Positions 7,135-9,815 of a stretch of DNA of 9,815 bases are shown piece after piece. The stretch's first letter is position 1, and the number at the start of each line of letters is the position of its first letter. This DNA comes from Lachnospiraceae bacterium (lineage in GTDB: Bacteria > Bacillota > Clostridia > Lachnospirales > Lachnospiraceae). The position numbers were made by a program, and so were the translations under genes. Under the pieces are notes generated by a model. The model had not been told where the DNA came from. It was given only the letters and a program-made list of their open reading frames with translations, and did no database searches. The stretch spans positions 1 to 9,815 of the forward strand of contig JAFUKK010000274.1 in the NCBI GenBank assembly GCA_017473665.1. Reading direction: 5' to 3'.

Positions 7135-7808
7135 TTATTCCGTTTCTTTTTCTGCCAGAAGGGCTTTCAAACGGGCGATTTCTGCATCCTTTTCTTCCAA
7201 CAACCTTCTCTGCTCTTCCATAATCTTGGCATCCTCATCTCGCATTCGTTCGATCGTATTCTGCCATCTTCTGTAATCCTCCCGGGCGAGACTTTGTTCG
7301 CGGGCAATCTCGTCCGCATTCATTACAAATAATGCCCTAGATGCTTCAGATAAATATTCATTGTTTGCTGCTATCATCCTAATCTCCTCCCATGTAGTGG
7401 CCTTGAAGAGTCGTGCCCAGTGATATATCTGCGACCGCTTATCCTCTTCAGTAGCATTTGCTATCTGCGTCAAGTCTATCACACGTAGATTGAATTTGTC
7501 ACTATAAAGCCGTCCGGTTTTTACGTTTCTCAACTCATACTTGGCATAATCATCAACGTGTGATAATTAATCTGCACCTTTACATCCAGAATAAAACTCT
7601 TTGTATCAATACCGTCACCCAACTCAATGGGATTCGTCACTGAAATAGATGTAATATCCTCCGGCTGTAAGTGCAATAGTGCACATACCAAGCCTTTTAG
7701 CACCTTGGTATTCTTTTGTAGAATGGCCCGAAACATGTAATCATTGGTAAAACCAAAGTCAATGGGACCAGTTGCCTGTTCATAGGCAATAGACGTGTTT
7801 ACAGACAT
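7135..7808 (-). pseudogene. Rpn/PD-(D/E)XK family putative transposase-nuclease, internally deleted and frameshifted
   Basis: Two abutting reading frames together resemble one member of the Rpn family (recombination-promoting nuclease/putative transposase, PDDEXK_2). The 5' part starts at ATG 7806-7808 (AGGAGGG 7 bp upstream), contains the family N-terminus (DFGFTNDYMFRAILQKN, then TNPIELGDGIDTKSFILDVK) and stops at 7530. The 3' part is in another frame and holds the typical C-terminal region (KFNLRVIDLTQI, YHWARLFKATTWEEI, NADEIAREQSLAREDYRRW), ending in a charged coiled coil (EEKDAEIARLKALLAE). Readable homology switches frame near 7546-7556. From memory of the family, about 60-70 residues that normally lie here, including the catalytic E-x-Q/K segment, are missing. 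This points to a deletion, not a simple one-base slip. No active nuclease can be made. No terminal inverted repeats or target duplications are seen. Confidence 0.8.
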
Positions 7809-8111
7809 AAAGTCTCCCTCCTGTGAAAATAAGTAAAACAATTAATTGTGAAACAATCGGCGAGACGCCGTAAGATATGAGTCCCGAACGGAACTGATAT
7901 AGTAACAATAGCATACAAAAAAGAATATGTACAGACTATATAAAAACTTTTTTCACTTCTATTTGTCTCATTCTCTATGACGATTCCGAAAATCTATGCT
8001 TATTCCAAATAACAATTGAAAAACAGGAAAATAAGGCATCCTTATAAATATCCCCTTTCGGAACAACTCCGAAAGGGGACTCTTTTACATCCTGTGCATT
8101 TTCAATACCGC
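7809..8111. other. Intergenic region without a convincing gene
   Basis: About 300 bases between the Rpn relic and the PII-like gene. It holds the relic's ribosome binding site, a small perfect hairpin CGGCG-AGA-CGCCG (7858-7870), an AT-rich stretch with poly-A/T runs (about 7915-7970), and the strong stem-loop at 8051-8079. A TATAGT lies on the minus strand near 7940 but has no matching -35, so no promoter is assigned. No tRNA or known RNA structure was recognised. Confidence 0.5.
8051..8079 (-). terminator. Stem-loop terminator of the DUF1538/PII-like unit
   Basis: TCCCCTTTCGGA (8051-8062) and TCCGAAAGGGGA (8068-8079) form a perfect 12-bp stem with a 5-base loop, 32 bases after the stop codon of the PII-like gene. 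In the minus direction it is followed by TATTTATAAGG, a weak T-tract; in the plus direction by CTCTTTTA. Position and stem strength support a transcription terminator. Confidence 0.8.
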
Positions 8112-8795
8112 TTATGCCTCATCTTCTACCAATCTCAAGCCCGCAGTATCCGTTACAGGTAGTGAAAATACAATGGATTTCGCCTTAGTATCCAAGCCTG
8201 CCTTCTCCATAATGGCCTTCATAATGGCATTCTTCTGCTCGGTCTTGGCCACGATGAATACCATTTCCTTCTCATTTGCCAGAGAGATTCCCATGAACTT
8301 CTCTGCAATCTCCATACCGGTACCCTTGGCATGAAGCACCGTACCGCCGTAAGCTCCCGCTTCTCTGGCCGCACTCATAATTAACTCTATATTTCCGTAA
8401 TTGGCTATAGCCACAATCAGTTCATGGGTTGTATCCTTCAAGGTTGACTCCTCCTGTCTCTGATAATCTTCCTTTTCCAAAAGAAACTGTAATGTTTTCT
8501 TACCTCCTATACTGCTGAGAGGTACAATGAAGGCAATACCGCCTCCCGGTGCGTCAATCTGCAATTCTCTACGCAGACATTTCTTTAGTAGTAACCAGGT
8601 ATCCTCCTCCTGCACAGAGAAGATCACTGCTTTGTCCGCATGGTCCAATCCCAGGTAATCCAATACTGCATTGGAGGCTGTTCCTGCACCTAATGTCACA
8701 AACATCACATGCTGTTCATTACGCTCATACAGTTCCAAATAATCACTTACATTTTTTCTATCCACAATGGTGGTCATTAAAAATAGATTTCCCAT
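8112..8795 (-). CDS. PII-like protein with two fused PII domains, partner of DUF1538 protein
   Basis: A 227-residue soluble protein made of two similar halves, each matching the nitrogen-regulatory PII fold in pattern. The N-half (about 6-98) has VMFVTLGAGTASNAVLDYLG (30-49) and PGGGIAFIVPLSSIGG (83-98). The C-half (about 125-217) has HELIVAIANYGN (124-135), GAYGGTVLHAKGTG (147-160) and a closing IVFSLPV strand. PII proteins normally are about 110 residues, trimerise and bind ATP/ADP and 2-oxoglutarate; a fused pair would have to assemble differently. The standard T-loop with its modifiable tyrosine is not recognisable, so the classical uridylylation target seems absent. The start at ATG 8793-8795 has TGAGGA about 4-5 bp upstream; an ATG six codons later has no such site. 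It follows the DUF1538 gene by 32 bp and probably senses a nucleotide or ligand to regulate that membrane protein, which is inference from context. Confidence 0.75.
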   Translation of the reverse strand: MGNLFLMTTIVDRKNVSDYLELYERNEQHVMFVTLGAGTASNAVLDYLGLDHADKAVIFSVQEEDTWLLLKKCLRRELQIDAPGGGIAFIVPLSSIGGKKTLQFLLEKEDYQRQEESTLKDTTHELIVAIANYGNIELIMSAAREAGAYGGTVLHAKGTGMEIAEKFMGISLANEKEMVFIVAKTEQKNAIMKAIMEKAGLDTKAKSIVFSLPVTDTAGLRLVEDEA

Positions 8796-8827
8796 AGTAT
8801 CCTCACTTTCTCACAGGTTATCAACAA

Positions 8828-9815
8828 TTACAGTTCGATGATTTCCATATCTGCCACAACATCGGGCACAGAAATAACCGCCTGCTGACCTGCATTTTTG
8901 TGAAGCTTATGTTCCTTAATCTTAAACACCATACCCATAATCTGAATGGTGATGAGCGGTGTCATGGCTACCATGGCTACGATACCAAAGGCATCCGTGA
9001 TGATATTGCCTCCCAGAGCTTCACAGGCCCCCATTGCAAAGGGTAATAGGAAGGTGGCTGTCATCGGACCGGACGCCACACCACCGGAGTCGAATGCAAT
9101 GGCTGTAAAAATCTTGGGCACAAAGAAGGTCAACACCAGTGCAATGAGATAGCCCGGCACAAGGAACCACATAATAGAAATTCCGGTGAGCACCCGGATC
9201 ATTGCCAACCCCACAGAAGCAGACACACCAATGGATAAGCTCAGTCCCATAGCCTTGGCCGAAATAGCGCCGGAGGTCATCTCCTCTACCTGATGGGTCA
9301 ATACAAATACTGCCGGTTCTGCCTTTACGATAAAGTAACCAATGATCATACCGATGGGTACAATAATCCATGCATAAGGCAAGCCCGCTATAATCTGGCC
9401 CAGATAATTACCGGCAGGCATAAATCCAACATTTACACCGGTCAGAAACAATACAAGCCCCATATATGTATACACCAGACCCACTCCAATCTTCACCAGG
9501 GTCTGCTTATTGATATCTCTTGCTACCAGCTGAAACAGCCCAAAGAAAAAGATAATGGGGAACAGGGATATTGCCATCTCTTTGATATACTCCGGCAATT
9601 CATGGGAGAAAAGCCTCCACAAATCTACCGTATTATCAATCACAGGAATGGCTTCTGACACCTGCTGGGCCTCGCCGGGGTGGTACAGCATTCCAAGCAA
9701 CAGTACCGCCAGGATAGGACCGATAGAACACAGCGCTACCAGACCAAAACTATCATTCTCTGCATGCTTATCACTTCGGATTGCTGCCACACCCACACCA
9801 AATGCCATGATAAAG
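8828..9815 (-). CDS. DUF1538 multi-pass membrane protein, 3' part
   Basis: The reading frame is open to the right edge, so the true start lies outside. The methionine at 9806-9808 is internal (the frame continues upstream as F-I-M-A-F). The visible 328 residues hold the end of a first DUF1538 repeat (MAFGVGVAAIRSDKHAENDS, then FGLVALCSIGPILAVLLLGM) and a full second repeat with about seven hydrophobic segments, closing with FDSGGVASGPMTATFLLPFA and ITDAFGIVAMVAMTPLITIQ. The two GVxxG/DxFG blocks mirror each other, as expected for an internally duplicated carrier. A DUF1538 pair (UmpAB) from Halomonas has been described as a monovalent-cation/proton antiporter; otherwise the family is little studied, so cation transport here is a possibility, not a finding. 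The C-terminal tail of about 35 residues is hydrophilic and probably cytoplasmic. It is followed directly by the PII-like gene. Confidence 0.85.
   Translation of the reverse strand, partial: FIMAFGVGVAAIRSDKHAENDSFGLVALCSIGPILAVLLLGMLYHPGEAQQVSEAIPVIDNTVDLWRLFSHELPEYIKEMAISLFPIIFFFGLFQLVARDINKQTLVKIGVGLVYTYMGLVLFLTGVNVGFMPAGNYLGQIIAGLPYAWIIVPIGMIIGYFIVKAEPAVFVLTHQVEEMTSGAISAKAMGLSLSIGVSASVGLAMIRVLTGISIMWFLVPGYLIALVLTFFVPKIFTAIAFDSGGVASGPMTATFLLPFAMGACEALGGNIITDAFGIVAMVAMTPLITIQIMGMVFKIKEHKLHKNAGQQAVISVPDVVADMEIIEL

Noticed and set aside
7135..7841. Insertion sequence or programmed frameshift at the Rpn-family gene
   Set aside because: No terminal inverted repeats or target-site duplication are visible, there is no slippery sequence at the frame change, and a substantial piece of the protein is missing, so a deletion is the simpler explanation.
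7780..7914. A 44-codon hydrophobic ORF on the minus strand overlapping the start of the Rpn relic
   Set aside because: It has no ribosome binding site, overlaps the relic's own strong site and start in another frame, and its hydrophobicity is explained by the AT-rich composition.
9021..9371. Minus-strand ORF in another frame within the DUF1538 gene
   Set aside because: It overlaps conserved DUF1538 coding sequence on the same strand, has no ribosome binding site, and its translation resembles no family.

Overview
The window looks like chromosomal DNA of a motile, low-to-moderate-GC Gram-positive anaerobe, most likely a member of the Clostridia close to Lachnospiraceae (Roseburia/Butyrivibrio/Eubacterium-like). 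The reasons are the late flagellar gene order flgM-flgN-flgK-flgK-flgL, AGGAGG-type ribosome binding sites, a Clostridia-style Rpn/PD-(D/E)XK 'transposase' relic, and a PII-like/DUF1538 pair. The assignment rests on remembered gene order and protein style, not on a search.

Region 1 (1-4701, minus strand) is one compact late-flagellar operon read right to left. It holds a near-consensus sigma-28 promoter (4675-4701), flgM (anti-sigma-28), flgN (export chaperone), two different FlgK-like hook-associated proteins in tandem, and the first 43 codons of flgL running off the left edge. Gaps are 6-28 bp. The sigma-28 promoter in front of its own anti-sigma factor implies the usual feedback: once the hook is finished FlgM is exported, sigma-28 is freed, and this operon is expressed to build the hook-filament junction.

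Region 2 (about 4702-7110, plus strand) is a divergently transcribed membrane-anchored c-di-GMP protein. It has two transmembrane helices around a Cache-like sensor, a degenerate GGDEF domain (TADQY in place of GGDEF) and an EAL phosphodiesterase domain with the expected catalytic residues intact. Its position back-to-back with the flagellar operon suggests a role in the motile/sessile decision. Its short leader holds overlapping sigma-A-like promoters, an 11-bp palindrome, a small hairpin, a three-codon upstream ORF abutting the start codon, and no good Shine-Dalgarno. A strong stem-loop (7069-7110) separates it from the next, convergent gene.

Region 3 (7135-8111) is a broken Rpn-family nuclease gene on the minus strand, apparently disrupted by an internal deletion that removed the catalytic core and shifted the frame, followed by about 300 bp with no convincing gene.

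Region 4 (8051-9815, minus strand) is a two-gene unit. A DUF1538 multi-pass membrane protein (its 5' part lies beyond the right edge) is followed by a 227-residue protein that reads as two fused PII-like domains, closed by a strong stem-loop at 8051-8079. The pairing suggests a membrane transporter regulated by a PII-like sensor.
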